A DNA stretch of 44,593 bases from Methanothermococcus sp. (GTDB taxonomy: Archaea > AGJL01 > Methanococci > Methanococcales > Methanococcaceae), in assembly GCF_015523155.1 (NCBI RefSeq), contig NZ_WAKW01000067.1, forward strand, positions 1 through 44,593, written 5' to 3'. A program made the translations under genes and the position numbers. The notes beneath the pieces were generated by a model, which saw only the letters and a list, made by a program, of their open reading frames with translations, made no database searches and had not been told where the DNA came from. Shown one piece after another: positions 27,408 to 34,746 of the stretch. How positions within the stretch are numbered: position 1 is the stretch's first letter; the number at the start of each line of letters is the position of its first letter.

Positions 27408-29189
27408 ATGGCAGATAGATTGGCTATTTTAGATTATGATAGATGTCAGCCGAGAAGATGTTCAATGGAATGTATAAAATACTGCCCCGGCGTTAGAATG
27501 GGGGAAGAAACCATAGTTATGGATGAAGACATTGGAAAACCTATAATTTCAGAAGAATTATGTAGCGGATGCGGTATATGTGTAAAAAGATGTCCCTTTA
27601 AAGCTATCACAATTATAGGTCTTCCAGAGGAACTCACCAAAGATAAGATAGTGCATTCCTATGGTAAAAACAGGTTTAGATTATACGGCTTAATAGCTCC
27701 AAGAGAAGGAGTGGTTGGTATATTGGGACCAAATGGTATTGGTAAATCCACAATACTTGCCATATTAAGCGGAGCTCTCATACCAAATTTAAACAATATG
27801 GATGAAGAACCAAATTATGATAAAGTAATAAAACACTTCTCAGGAACGGAGCTCCAAAAATATTTTGAAAATTTAAAAAATGGAAATATTAAACCTGTTC
27901 ATAAACCTCAGTATATTGATGCTCTTCCAAAGGTTGTAAAGGGAACGGTTTGGGAATTATTAAAAAAGGTAGATGAAAAGGGATTGTTTGATGAAATAGT
28001 AAATATTTTGGAAATAAAAAACATACTTGATAGAACCTTCGACCAGCTCAGTGGTGGTGAGCTCCAAAGAGTGGCAATTGCCGCAGCATGTTTAAGGGAA
28101 GGAGATATTTATTACTTTGACGAACCTTCATCATGGCTTGATGTAAGGCAGAGGTTTAATGCTGCAAAGGTAATTAGAAAAATATCAGAAGAAGGTAAAA
28201 AGGTTGTTGCAGTAGAACACGATTTAATAGTTTTGGATTATCTCTCCGACCACATACATATTATGTATGGTATTCCCTCTGCCTATGGGGTTGTAACTCA
28301 TCCAAGAGGAACAAGAGTTGGAATAAATACATATTTAAATGGATTTTTAAGGGAAGAGAATATAAGATTTAGAAAAAACCCAATTGTATTTGAAAAAAGA
28401 CCGCCAGCAAATTATTCAAATAGACCGTTGCTTTTGGAATATTCGAAGGTTTCAAAAACCCTTGGTGATTTCAACCTGTCTGTTGATGGTGGAACAATAC
28501 ACAGGGGGGAGGTAATAGGGATATTGGGACCAAATGGTATAGGTAAAACAACATTTGTAAAAATACTTGCTGGAATTGTTAAACCTGATGAAGGTAGTGT
28601 TTCAAGTGAGGATGTAAAGGTGTCATACAAACCTCAGTATATTTCCTCAGATTATGATGGAACAGTTAGAGACCTTTTAATGAGCATAGCGAATATAAAC
28701 ACTTCCTTTTATAAATCCGAGATAATAAAGCCGCTGAGCTTGGAAAAAATAATGGACTTTGATGTGAAAGACCTCTCTGGTGGTGAGCTCCAAAGAGTGG
28801 CAATTGCAGCATGTCTAAGTAAGGATGCAGATATATATTTAATAGACGAACCTTCGGCATTTTTGGATGTGGAGCAGAGGTTAAATGTATCCAGAACAAT
28901 AAGAAGAATGGCAGATGAAAAGGATGCAGCAATGTTTGTAGTGGATCATGATATATTATTCCAAGATTATATCTCAGATAGATTTGTAGTATTCAGCGGT
29001 GAGGCTGGTAAAATTGGAAAAGGTTCTTCACCGTTGGATAAAAGAAGCGGTGCAAATAAGTTCTTAAAGGAAATGAATATAACATTCAGAAGAGACCCAG
29101 ACACGGGAAGACCGAGAGTAAATAAAGAAGGAAGTCAGAGAGATTTATACCAGAAAGAAATTGGAGAATATTATTACGTGGATGAGTAA
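27408..29189 (+). CDS. Ribosome recycling factor ABCE1 (Rli1)
   Basis: A 593-residue twin-ATPase with an N-terminal ferredoxin-like domain holding two 4Fe-4S clusters (CQPRRCSMECIKYCP and CSGCGICVKRCP). The first Walker A is GPNGIGKS (about residue 110), with signature LSGGELQRVAIAAACL. The second Walker A is GPNGIGKT (about 374), with signature LSGGELQRVAIAACL. Aspartates of both Walker B motifs (YYFDEPSS, YLIDEPSA) are present. ABCE1 splits 70S-type ribosomes after termination. GGTGATGTA precedes the ATG. It is an essential archaeal and eukaryotic gene and appears intact. Confidence 0.98.
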   Translation: MADRLAILDYDRCQPRRCSMECIKYCPGVRMGEETIVMDEDIGKPIISEELCSGCGICVKRCPFKAITIIGLPEELTKDKIVHSYGKNRFRLYGLIAPREGVVGILGPNGIGKSTILAILSGALIPNLNNMDEEPNYDKVIKHFSGTELQKYFENLKNGNIKPVHKPQYIDALPKVVKGTVWELLKKVDEKGLFDEIVNILEIKNILDRTFDQLSGGELQRVAIAAACLREGDIYYFDEPSSWLDVRQRFNAAKVIRKISEEGKKVVAVEHDLIVLDYLSDHIHIMYGIPSAYGVVTHPRGTRVGINTYLNGFLREENIRFRKNPIVFEKRPPANYSNRPLLLEYSKVSKTLGDFNLSVDGGTIHRGEVIGILGPNGIGKTTFVKILAGIVKPDEGSVSSEDVKVSYKPQYISSDYDGTVRDLLMSIANINTSFYKSEIIKPLSLEKIMDFDVKDLSGGELQRVAIAACLSKDADIYLIDEPSAFLDVEQRLNVSRTIRRMADEKDAAMFVVDHDILFQDYISDRFVVFSGEAGKIGKGSSPLDKRSGANKFLKEMNITFRRDPDTGRPRVNKEGSQRDLYQKEIGEYYYVDE

Positions 29190-29242
29190 TTATAAAAATG
29201 ATAAAAATTAAATATAATTAATAAATTTTTTTGGTGGTTATT

Positions 29243-29794
29243 ATGGGAGTTGATATAAATAAAAATAGAGAGGAGCTCACCGTAAATAATGAAAAAACAT
29301 ATTACTTTATAATTGAAGGCAATGTTCAAGATGTTGGATTTAGGGATGCTATTACAAAGGCATTTATAGATTTAGGTATCGAAGGGGCTGTTTTTAATTA
29401 TAAGGACAACACCGTAAGACTCTTTGTAAATACTGATAATCCTGATGTAATTAGTGCCATTATCTTAAAAATAGGCAATAAATTAAAAGATGCGGTTGTT
29501 GAAAATATAGAATATAGTTCCATTGGTAAAAGATTGGCACTACCTACAAATGAAGACATAAAATTAGATGTTGATTCATTAATAGATATAGGTAGAAAAT
29601 TAGACAAAGGAGTTAATGCCATTAATAAATTGGTAGAGCTCCAAACTCTTACAGTAAATAAGCTAAATACAATAGATAACAAATTAGATAAGCTAAATGC
29701 TATTGATAATAAATTAGATGCCCTAAATAGCAAATTTGACATTTTGATTGATATTCAAAGAAAAACTTTGGAAATACTAAATAAAAAACTTTAA
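29243..29794 (+). CDS. Acylphosphatase-like domain fused to coiled coil
   Basis: A 183-residue protein. The N-terminal half has the acylphosphatase loop GNVQDVGFRDA (the Arg is the phosphate-binding residue) and VFNYKDNTVRLF, where an Asn lies at the position expected for the catalytic one. Residues of about 95-183 form a helical region with repeats such as NTIDNKLDKL and NAIDNKLDAL, a probable coiled coil that could drive oligomerisation. GGTGGTTATT lies before this ATG; an in-frame TTG four codons earlier is inside the ribosome site. It follows ABCE1 by 53 bases. Normal acylphosphatases are about 90-100 residues, so the tail is unusual. Confidence 0.75.
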   Translation: MGVDINKNREELTVNNEKTYYFIIEGNVQDVGFRDAITKAFIDLGIEGAVFNYKDNTVRLFVNTDNPDVISAIILKIGNKLKDAVVENIEYSSIGKRLALPTNEDIKLDVDSLIDIGRKLDKGVNAINKLVELQTLTVNKLNTIDNKLDKLNAIDNKLDALNSKFDILIDIQRKTLEILNKKL

Positions 29795-29834
29795 TATATG
29801 AATTAACAAATATTTGTTTTAATTCCTTTAAAAA

Positions 29835-29854
29835 AGTTGTAAATATTTGCAACT
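29835..29854. repeat. Near-perfect 20-bp palindrome upstream of the S-layer gene
   Basis: AGTTGTAAAT and ATTTGCAACT are reverse complements with one mismatch. The palindrome lies 41 bases after the acylphosphatase gene and about 180 bases before the S-layer ATG. It could be a protein-binding operator or a weak transcript end for the upstream gene. Confidence 0.4.
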
Positions 29855-29926
29855 ATTTATTTTTTAAAAACAGTCGTTTTTATATGTTATTTTATACATT
29901 GCTACTAAATTATTAATTTTTCAGAC

Positions 29927-29953
29927 CTGAAACTATTGTTAGAACTGTTTCAG
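29927..29953 (+). promoter_or_regulatory. Inverted repeat in the S-layer promoter region
   Basis: CTGAAAC and GTTTCAG pair perfectly with 13 bases between them. The repeat sits just upstream of the TATA-like stretch GTATATATATT (about 29962-29972), so it is well placed as an operator or enhancer site. If transcription starts further upstream it would be a leader hairpin instead. Confidence 0.4.
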
Positions 29954-30007
29954 ATGGTAAAGTATATATATTAAAAATACAAAGTGTTATTTGTAAAAAA
30001 TTAAATA

Positions 30008-30025
30008 CTCAAAAAAAAATTTGAG
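30008..30025 (+). promoter_or_regulatory. Leader hairpin abutting the S-layer ribosome binding site
   Basis: CTCAAA pairs with TTTGAG across a six-A loop, and the stem runs directly into the ribosome site GGGTGA (30025-30030). It may stabilise a very abundant mRNA or tune initiation. The function is inferred from position only. Confidence 0.4.
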
Positions 30026-30036
30026 GGTGAAAAAAT

Positions 30037-31713
30037 ATGGCAATGAGTTTAAAGAAAATTGGAGCAATGGCAATTGGTGGAGCTATGGTAGCTTCCGCAT
30101 TGGCAAGCGGTGTAATGGCAGCAGCCACAACATCAGGAGATGTTGCAGGATTTATGAAAAATGCAGTTGAAGATGGGCAGCCAAATGTAGATATTGTAGT
30201 AGGTTCAAACGCAGCAGCAATGGACGTTGTTTCAGCAGCTGATGTTGCAGCAAAAATCGGTTCAATGTGCTACAAAACAGGAGCAGTTACAGATGGAAGT
30301 GCTGATTTAAATGTTCATGTCTCATCAGATGCTAGTAAAGTAGAGTTCAACACAAGTAAAGACGGAAATATGACATATGCAGTAACCCCTGATGACGGTG
30401 ATTACCCATTATCAAGTGGTGTAAGTTATGGGAGTAAGACATATTACACATCTAATGACGTTACAAAAACATTATCCACATTGATGAAAATTGATGATGT
30501 AGATTTAAAAAATATTTATTCAGTAAATGATGATGATGGTATTGAATTAGGATTTTTCGCAATGAAAAATGAATCAAACGAAATTGGTGTTGATTTAGTA
30601 GGTTATGCTTCCATAGTAACTGATGATTCAGAATTAAAAACAAACGATACATATTTGGCTCCTGGAGTATTAATACCATTCTTAGGACAGCAATACATGT
30701 TTGTTAAAGCAGACGCTGACAATGATGACTTAATAATTGGTAAATTAGCATACAATGGAGTATTGGGTGAAGGAGAATCACAGGATTTAGGGAATGGATA
30801 CACGGCTAAAGTAAAGACAGTATTGGAATCCACTACAGCTGGAGCAGCTCCAAAAGTAGATGTCCAAATATTAAAAGATGGTAAAGTTGTAGCAGAGAAG
30901 TTTGATTATGCCAATGCTACAAAACCATTGGTATTAGTTAGCGGTCCTGTGGGAATAATAGTTACAAATGCATATAAAAACGTAGCTGCTACTACTGGAT
31001 ACGCTGATTTATACTTAGTAAATGATATAAAGAAATTACACTTAGGAGATAAGTACGAAGGAGACTATAAAATATATGCAGTAGTTCAAGATCCTAATAC
31101 TGATCAAATAAAAATTGAAAAATCTACCGATATCACAGATAGTGGAGTTCCTATAAAAGGTGAAGGTAAGGTTGATAACCAATTAATTTGTGGTATAGCA
31201 TTAGTAGATGATACAGATCCTACCAACGATGATAATCAATTAAGTTCAAAAGGAGATGAATTCTCAGCAATTGATAATTACTTTAAATTAAAAATAGATA
31301 AAGTTGTTGATTCAGCATCAGGAACTTATAAAATATATGTTTATTCCGATGTATCAAAAGATGTAACATTAAATGTTGGACAAAAAGCAACAGTATTAAA
31401 CGCAGATATTACATTAAATGACCTAAAAGCAAATGCCCAACAAGCAGTTCCAGTAACAGCTCCAATTGCAAAATTAGACACAGAAGTATCATTAGATAAC
31501 GCAGACAAAAACTTAATCTTAATTGGAGGTCCAGTTGTAAACAAATTAACAAAAGAACTTCAAGATGCTGGTAAAGTTTCAATCGACAACAGCAGTCCAG
31601 CAACATTAGCTGTTGTTGAAAATGCTGCAAACGGGCATGATGTTTTAGTTGTTGCAGGTGGAGACAGAGAAAAAACAAGAGAAGCTGCATTAGACTTAAT
31701 CAAAAACTACTAA
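30037..31713 (+). CDS. S-layer surface protein
   Basis: A 558-residue secreted protein of the methanococcal S-layer family. The signal peptide is classic: MAMSLKKIGAMAIGG, a hydrophobic alanine-rich core, then a cleavage region after GVMAAA (about residue 30). The mature part is acidic with several N-x-S/T sites (for example NMT, NES, NAT) for glycosylation, and lacks a C-terminal anchor. The conserved ends, VDIVVGSNAAAMDVVSAAD at the start and VVVAGGDREKTREAALDLI at the end, mirror each other as family cell-wall motifs. A long leader with palindromes precedes it, consistent with very high expression. It has none of the GAGCTC sites common elsewhere. Confidence 0.93.
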   Translation: MAMSLKKIGAMAIGGAMVASALASGVMAAATTSGDVAGFMKNAVEDGQPNVDIVVGSNAAAMDVVSAADVAAKIGSMCYKTGAVTDGSADLNVHVSSDASKVEFNTSKDGNMTYAVTPDDGDYPLSSGVSYGSKTYYTSNDVTKTLSTLMKIDDVDLKNIYSVNDDDGIELGFFAMKNESNEIGVDLVGYASIVTDDSELKTNDTYLAPGVLIPFLGQQYMFVKADADNDDLIIGKLAYNGVLGEGESQDLGNGYTAKVKTVLESTTAGAAPKVDVQILKDGKVVAEKFDYANATKPLVLVSGPVGIIVTNAYKNVAATTGYADLYLVNDIKKLHLGDKYEGDYKIYAVVQDPNTDQIKIEKSTDITDSGVPIKGEGKVDNQLICGIALVDDTDPTNDDNQLSSKGDEFSAIDNYFKLKIDKVVDSASGTYKIYVYSDVSKDVTLNVGQKATVLNADITLNDLKANAQQAVPVTAPIAKLDTEVSLDNADKNLILIGGPVVNKLTKELQDAGKVSIDNSSPATLAVVENAANGHDVLVVAGGDREKTREAALDLIKNY

Positions 31714-31743
31714 TTTCTTTTAATTCTTTTTTTCTTTTTTTTC
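31714..31743 (+). terminator. T-rich terminator after the S-layer gene
   Basis: A long tract of T with a few A and C begins directly after the stop codon. Such U-rich runs end highly expressed archaeal transcripts. Confidence 0.5.
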
Positions 31744-31883
31744 ATTAAAATATATTTATTAATTTAAATAGTTAAATTAAAATAGTTAAATAATATAAAT
31801 TTTATATTTTATTGTAAGAAAGATAACATTACAATAGTGGATCCAGAGATTTTTAAGTTTATATTCTTAGTAAGGTGAAACGC

Positions 31884-32273
31884 ATGAGTTCTACACTATA
31901 CTCAGATATTTTGGAAATAGTTAAAGATGATAAAAAGGCAAAAAAATTAGTTGATTATTTTGAAAAACGATTGGAAGAAAATAAAAACGAAACAAAAGAA
32001 ATAGCTATATCCATAGCAAGGGAAGAAACACAATACCAAACAAACATAATTAAACATGACATAAGAGATGAATTAAGAAAATTAGCAACAAAAGAGGATT
32101 TATTACTAACAAAAGAAGAATTAATGAGACATATAGATAATAAATAATATCAATTAGATAAAAAATACAACCAATTAGATAAAAAAATGACCATTGGCTT
32201 CATAATATTATTCATAGCTGTTGTAGTATTAAATCCAACGACTTTGGAGTTTGTTAAGTTATTTTTTAAATAA
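31884..32273 (+). pseudogene. Coiled-coil protein with C-terminal membrane span, interrupted by in-frame TAA
   Basis: From an ATG with AAGGTGAAACGC upstream, 87 codons run to TAA at 32145-32147 and encode a charged helical protein (MSSTLYSDILEIV...EELMRHIDNK). Directly after the stop the same frame continues for 41 codons: YQLDKKYNQLDKKM, a coiled-coil repeat, then a hydrophobic segment TIGFIILFIAVVVL and a second TAA at 32271-32273. The whole reads as one 130-residue tail-anchored coiled-coil protein broken by a single nonsense codon. I do not recognise a function. The 87-residue product could still be made. Confidence 0.6.
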
Positions 32274-32282
32274 GATAAAAAC

Positions 32283-32374
32283 ATGAGCTCTACACCATAC
32301 TAACAGAAACCAAAAATAGAACCAAATTGTTAAAAAAGGAATATTACAATTTAGATAAAAATTATAAAAAAAAG
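32283..32374 (+). pseudogene. Decayed second copy of the coiled-coil gene
   Basis: ATGAGCTCTACACCATACTA matches the start of the preceding gene (ATGAGTTCTACACTATACTC) but goes straight into a TAA. Further on, AATTTAGATAAAAATTATAA resembles that gene's LDKKYNQLDKK repeat. The copy thus keeps both ends in shortened form with the middle deleted. It ends against the tRNA-Met-like repeat. Confidence 0.45.
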
Positions 32375-32390
32375 TAGCGGGGCGAAGATT
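32375..32390. repeat. Direct repeat of the tRNA-Met 3' end (distal copy, att-like)
   Basis: These 16 bases are identical to 32463-32478, the 3' end of the initiator tRNA-Met gene. Similarity extends to 21 bases with two mismatches. The copy is in the same orientation and 72 bases downstream of the tRNA end. Duplication of a tRNA 3' end is the usual scar of integrase-mediated insertion. Confidence 0.55.
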
Positions 32391-32395
32391 CAAAC

Positions 32396-32416
32396 GCAAC
32401 CTTTAAAAAAGGTTGC
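32396..32416. repeat. Perfect 9-bp hairpin between the tRNA repeats
   Basis: GCAACCTTT and AAAGGTTGC are perfect inverted repeats around a 3-base loop. In RNA it would form a strong stem. It could end the tRNA-Met transcript or belong to an inserted element. Confidence 0.5.
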
Positions 32417-32425
32417 ATCGAAAGT

Positions 32426-32450
32426 CCAAAACTCACTTCGTTCGTTTTGG
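32426..32450. repeat. 7-bp inverted repeat between the tRNA repeats
   Basis: CCAAAAC and GTTTTGG flank an 11-base centre containing ACTTCGTTC. It follows the first hairpin by 9 bases. The two hairpins together fill most of the segment between the direct repeats. Confidence 0.45.
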
Positions 32451-32462
32451 AACCTAAAATAA

Positions 32463-32538
32463 TAGCGGGGCGAAGATTTGAACTTCGGATCTCCGGGTTA
32501 TGAGCCCGGCGGGATGGGCCTGGCTACCCTACCCCGCT
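32463..32538 (-). tRNA. Initiator tRNA-Met (CAT)
   Basis: On the minus strand the acceptor stem AGCGGGG pairs with CCCCGCT and the discriminator is A. The anticodon stem-loop CCGGG-CTCATAA-CCCGG gives CAT. The A1-U72 end pair and the three G:C pairs next to the anticodon loop are the known hallmarks of archaeal initiator tRNA, distinguishing it from the elongator. No CCA is encoded. A TATA box TTTATATATT lies upstream at 32575-32584. The 3' end is duplicated downstream (32375-32390). Confidence 0.95.
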
Positions 32539-32574
32539 TCTTTAACTTACTCGCAAAATAAAGAAGTAATATAT

Positions 32575-32584
32575 AATATATAAA
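32575..32584 (-). promoter_or_regulatory. TATA box of initiator tRNA-Met
   Basis: On the minus strand the sequence is AAAC-TTTATATATT, a close match to the methanogen promoter consensus, 37 bases upstream of the tRNA 5' end. Confidence 0.5.
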
Positions 32585-32624
32585 GTTTATTGTTATGTGG
32601 TATAATTAAACACAACCACACCTA

Positions 32625-32810
32625 TTATTTAAAAAACATCATGCCAACATAAATTGCCAGTATTATTAGCATCATGAGAAAAAACATTTGCTGATTTCTC
32701 ACTATTTTTTTTCTCTTTTTTAAATATTCTTCTTTGCACTTTTCTGAACAAAAAATTTCATCAGGTGGAATAGATATTCCACAATTTAAACAGTGTTTAT
32801 GTTTTTCCAT
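32625..32810 (-). CDS. Zinc-ribbon membrane protein, DUF2116 type
   Basis: A 61-residue protein. A treble-clef zinc ribbon with CLNCG and CSEKC (Cys8, Cys11, Cys21, Cys25) is followed by a basic helix and one hydrophobic C-terminal span (MFFLMMLIILAIYVGMMFF). This is the DUF2116 architecture found widely in archaea with unknown function. The zinc ribbon would face the cytoplasm. GGTGATATT lies before the ATG. It begins 24 bases after pyrH on the same strand and is likely co-transcribed. Confidence 0.85.
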   Translation of the reverse strand: MEKHKHCLNCGISIPPDEIFCSEKCKEEYLKKRKKIVRNQQMFFLMMLIILAIYVGMMFFK

Positions 32811-32834
32811 AAAATATCACCAAAAAATTATTTT

Positions 32835-33518
32835 TTATTCCTCTGGAACTATTACAGTTCCATGATGCTTTTCAGATATAGTATTTAATATTTCCTTCGG
32901 AGTTCCTTCAATTACCACAGTTTTTAATTTTGCCCTATCTATAATTTTAGATGCTAGTGGGTCAATTATGGAAGAAGAACCTGCGGCTATTGAGGCGGAA
33001 CCTGTAATATTTAAGAGCTCCTTTGTAGTTATTTTAGTCAGTTTTTTTGCATCTTTGTATTTTCTTGGGTCTTTATCATAGACACCATCAACATTTGTAG
33101 CTATAACCAATAAATCTGCGTTAATATACTCTGCCAGTGAAGCCGCTACTGCATCTGTTGTATGTGCAGGATGAGTCCCACCCATAACAACGATTTTATC
33201 TAAATTTAAAATCAACTCTGCTTCTTTAAAGTTTTCTGGAATTTTCTTTATAACATAGTTTCCAAGGGCAGACATCAAAAGCATGCTGTTCATTCTTGTG
33301 GCAAGTATGCCTATTTCATCACAGAAAGCCTCATTTGTAAATTCTCTGGCAATAGAAATGTAATTTCTCGCAGTATTTCCGCCGCCTACTACTATACTCA
33401 ATTCATTATCCATATCCTTTATCTTTCTAAATACCTCAGCATATTCTTTTAATTTATCTACTGATGCTCCTTCTTTCGGCATTAAAACCGAACCGCCCAA
33501 TGCAAAAACTATCCTCAT
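32835..33518 (-). CDS. pyrH: Uridylate kinase (UMP kinase)
   Basis: A 227-residue amino-acid-kinase-fold enzyme that phosphorylates UMP to UDP in pyrimidine synthesis. Landmarks are FALGGSVLMP at the start, VVGGGNTARNYI (about residue 43), GGTHPAHTTDAVAA, and ATNVDGVYDKDP (about 140). The length matches the archaeal form, which lacks the allosteric GTP-site extension of bacteria. The ATG follows GAGGTC. The DUF2116 gene is downstream. Confidence 0.95.
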   Translation of the reverse strand: MRIVFALGGSVLMPKEGASVDKLKEYAEVFRKIKDMDNELSIVVGGGNTARNYISIAREFTNEAFCDEIGILATRMNSMLLMSALGNYVIKKIPENFKEAELILNLDKIVVMGGTHPAHTTDAVAASLAEYINADLLVIATNVDGVYDKDPRKYKDAKKLTKITTKELLNITGSASIAAGSSSIIDPLASKIIDRAKLKTVVIEGTPKEILNTISEKHHGTVIVPEE

Positions 33519-33697
33519 GTTAAGACCTCTATATTAATTTGTAAATAAATATAAAGTTAAAATGTTAAAATTAATTTTTAAATTTTATAAATTAATATTA
33601 TATAAATTTTATATATAACATAAACATAAAATAAGTATAATTCTAATAATAAATAAAAATAAAAATAGAGAATTAATTATAGGTATACAATAAATTA

Positions 33698-33901
33698 TTA
33701 CATTTTTAATGCCATTTTTACATCTTCAGCTTTTACTGTTTTTCTACCAGCATGTTTTGCTAATTCTGCGGATTCTTTTGCAATGTCCATTGCAATGTCT
33801 TCTAAAGCTTCAACTAATACCTTAGCTGCTTCTTCACTTACTCTTTCAGCACCTGCTTTTTTTAATATTCTTACTACTGGTGCAACTGGAAGTTCTGCCA
33901 T
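33698..33901 (-). CDS. Archaeal histone
   Basis: A 67-residue single histone fold: [22 protein letters not shown], a long central helix ([30 protein letters not shown]), and [14 protein letters not shown]. Dimers and multimers wrap DNA. The RKTVKAEDV loop with Arg and Thr contacts DNA. There is no tail. GAGGTGATATA precedes the ATG, and a good BRE/TATA box lies upstream. Confidence 0.97.
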   Translation of the reverse strand: MAELPVAPVVRILKKAGAERVSEEAAKVLVEALEDIAMDIAKESAELAKHAGRKTVKAEDVKMALKM

Positions 33902-33942
33902 TATATCACCTCAAAGTTTTGTATTTTTAAATTTAGAAAAAG

Positions 33943-33960
33943 ATATATATAAATCTTTCG
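33943..33960 (-). promoter_or_regulatory. BRE and TATA box of the histone gene
   Basis: On the minus strand the sequence CGAAAGATTTATATATAT is a near-ideal methanogen promoter. Transcription would begin near 33920, giving a short leader with GAGGTGATATA, as expected for an abundant DNA-binding protein. Confidence 0.6.
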
Positions 33961-34145
33961 GAAATAATCTATATTTAATCCTGCATTCATTATATATGAA
34001 CTATCAATTATTTAATTACATGTACTCAGGCACCTAATCAATTAATTAACCAACAACATTATAAAGCACCTGTAAATTTTTATAGATATATTTTTATAAA
34101 TTCATAATGGTATAATAAATAGAATATAACATTTGAGGTGATACT

Positions 34146-34724
34146 ATAAACATTAATAAAAAATTTAATAAAAAGGAGATAATTGAGTGGATAGTTTTTT
34201 TAATTGTGCTTTTAACAGTTTGGACTCATGTAAATGTTGTTGTATCAAACAGCATGTATCCTGTGATGGAAAGGGGAGATTTTGTAATTGTAGAAAATGC
34301 AAATTGGGAATTCAATCCAAACGATGTTCAGGTTGGGGATATTGTTGTATATAAAGCACACTGGCCAAAATACTGGGAAAATCATGCCCAATATATTGTT
34401 AAAATAGATAACAAAACATTAATAAGATTTGACGGAAATCATATTGAACCTGTAATTCATAGAATCATTAAAAAGATAAAAATTAACAACACCACCTATA
34501 TTATAACAAAAGGGGATAACAACCCAACCTATGACCCCGAACTCATATCCACAAACCAGATAAAACAGAGAGTTGTGGATATAAATGGAAAACCCTTAGT
34601 AATTCCATATATTGGATATATCTCAATATTTTTAAAAGAAAATATATGGTTGGTAATATTGATAGTTATAATATGGTATGTCTATGATTATTATGTGAGA
34701 AAAAATAAGGAAAAAGATATTTAA
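34146..34724 (+). CDS. Signal peptidase I (ER-type), apparent ATA start codon
   Basis: A type I signal peptidase of the archaeal/ER kind, which removes signal peptides at the outer membrane face. Counting from ATA, catalytic Ser36 lies in SNSMYP, a His in VIHRIIKK replaces the bacterial Lys, and Asp lies in TKGDNNPTYDP. There is an N-terminal span (about 12-33) and a C-terminal span (about 165-183). The ribosome site GAGGTGATACT points exactly at ATA (34146-34148), the same spacing as GGTGATACT-TTG of the dehydrogenase at 3545. No ATG, GTG or TTG occurs in frame before GTG at 34206, which would remove half of the first span. Confidence 0.85.
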   Translation: MNINKKFNKKEIIEWIVFLIVLLTVWTHVNVVVSNSMYPVMERGDFVIVENANWEFNPNDVQVGDIVVYKAHWPKYWENHAQYIVKIDNKTLIRFDGNHIEPVIHRIIKKIKINNTTYIITKGDNNPTYDPELISTNQIKQRVVDINGKPLVIPYIGYISIFLKENIWLVILIVIIWYVYDYYVRKNKEKDI

Positions 34725-34746
34725 CTAATAAAAAGAAAAAGAAAAA

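Noticed and set aside
29590-29790. CRISPR-like or tandem DNA repeat in the acylphosphatase tail
   Set aside because: The near-repeats are short, imperfect and in frame; they encode a coiled coil.
31409-31690. Leu-rich minus-strand ORF inside the S-layer gene
   Set aside because: Its composition is simply the reverse of Ala/Asp/Leu-rich S-layer codons; it has no start signal.
32375-32462. A second, complete tRNA gene beside tRNA-Met
   Set aside because: Only the T-arm and acceptor 3' side are present; no anticodon arm or matching 5' acceptor strand can be drawn.
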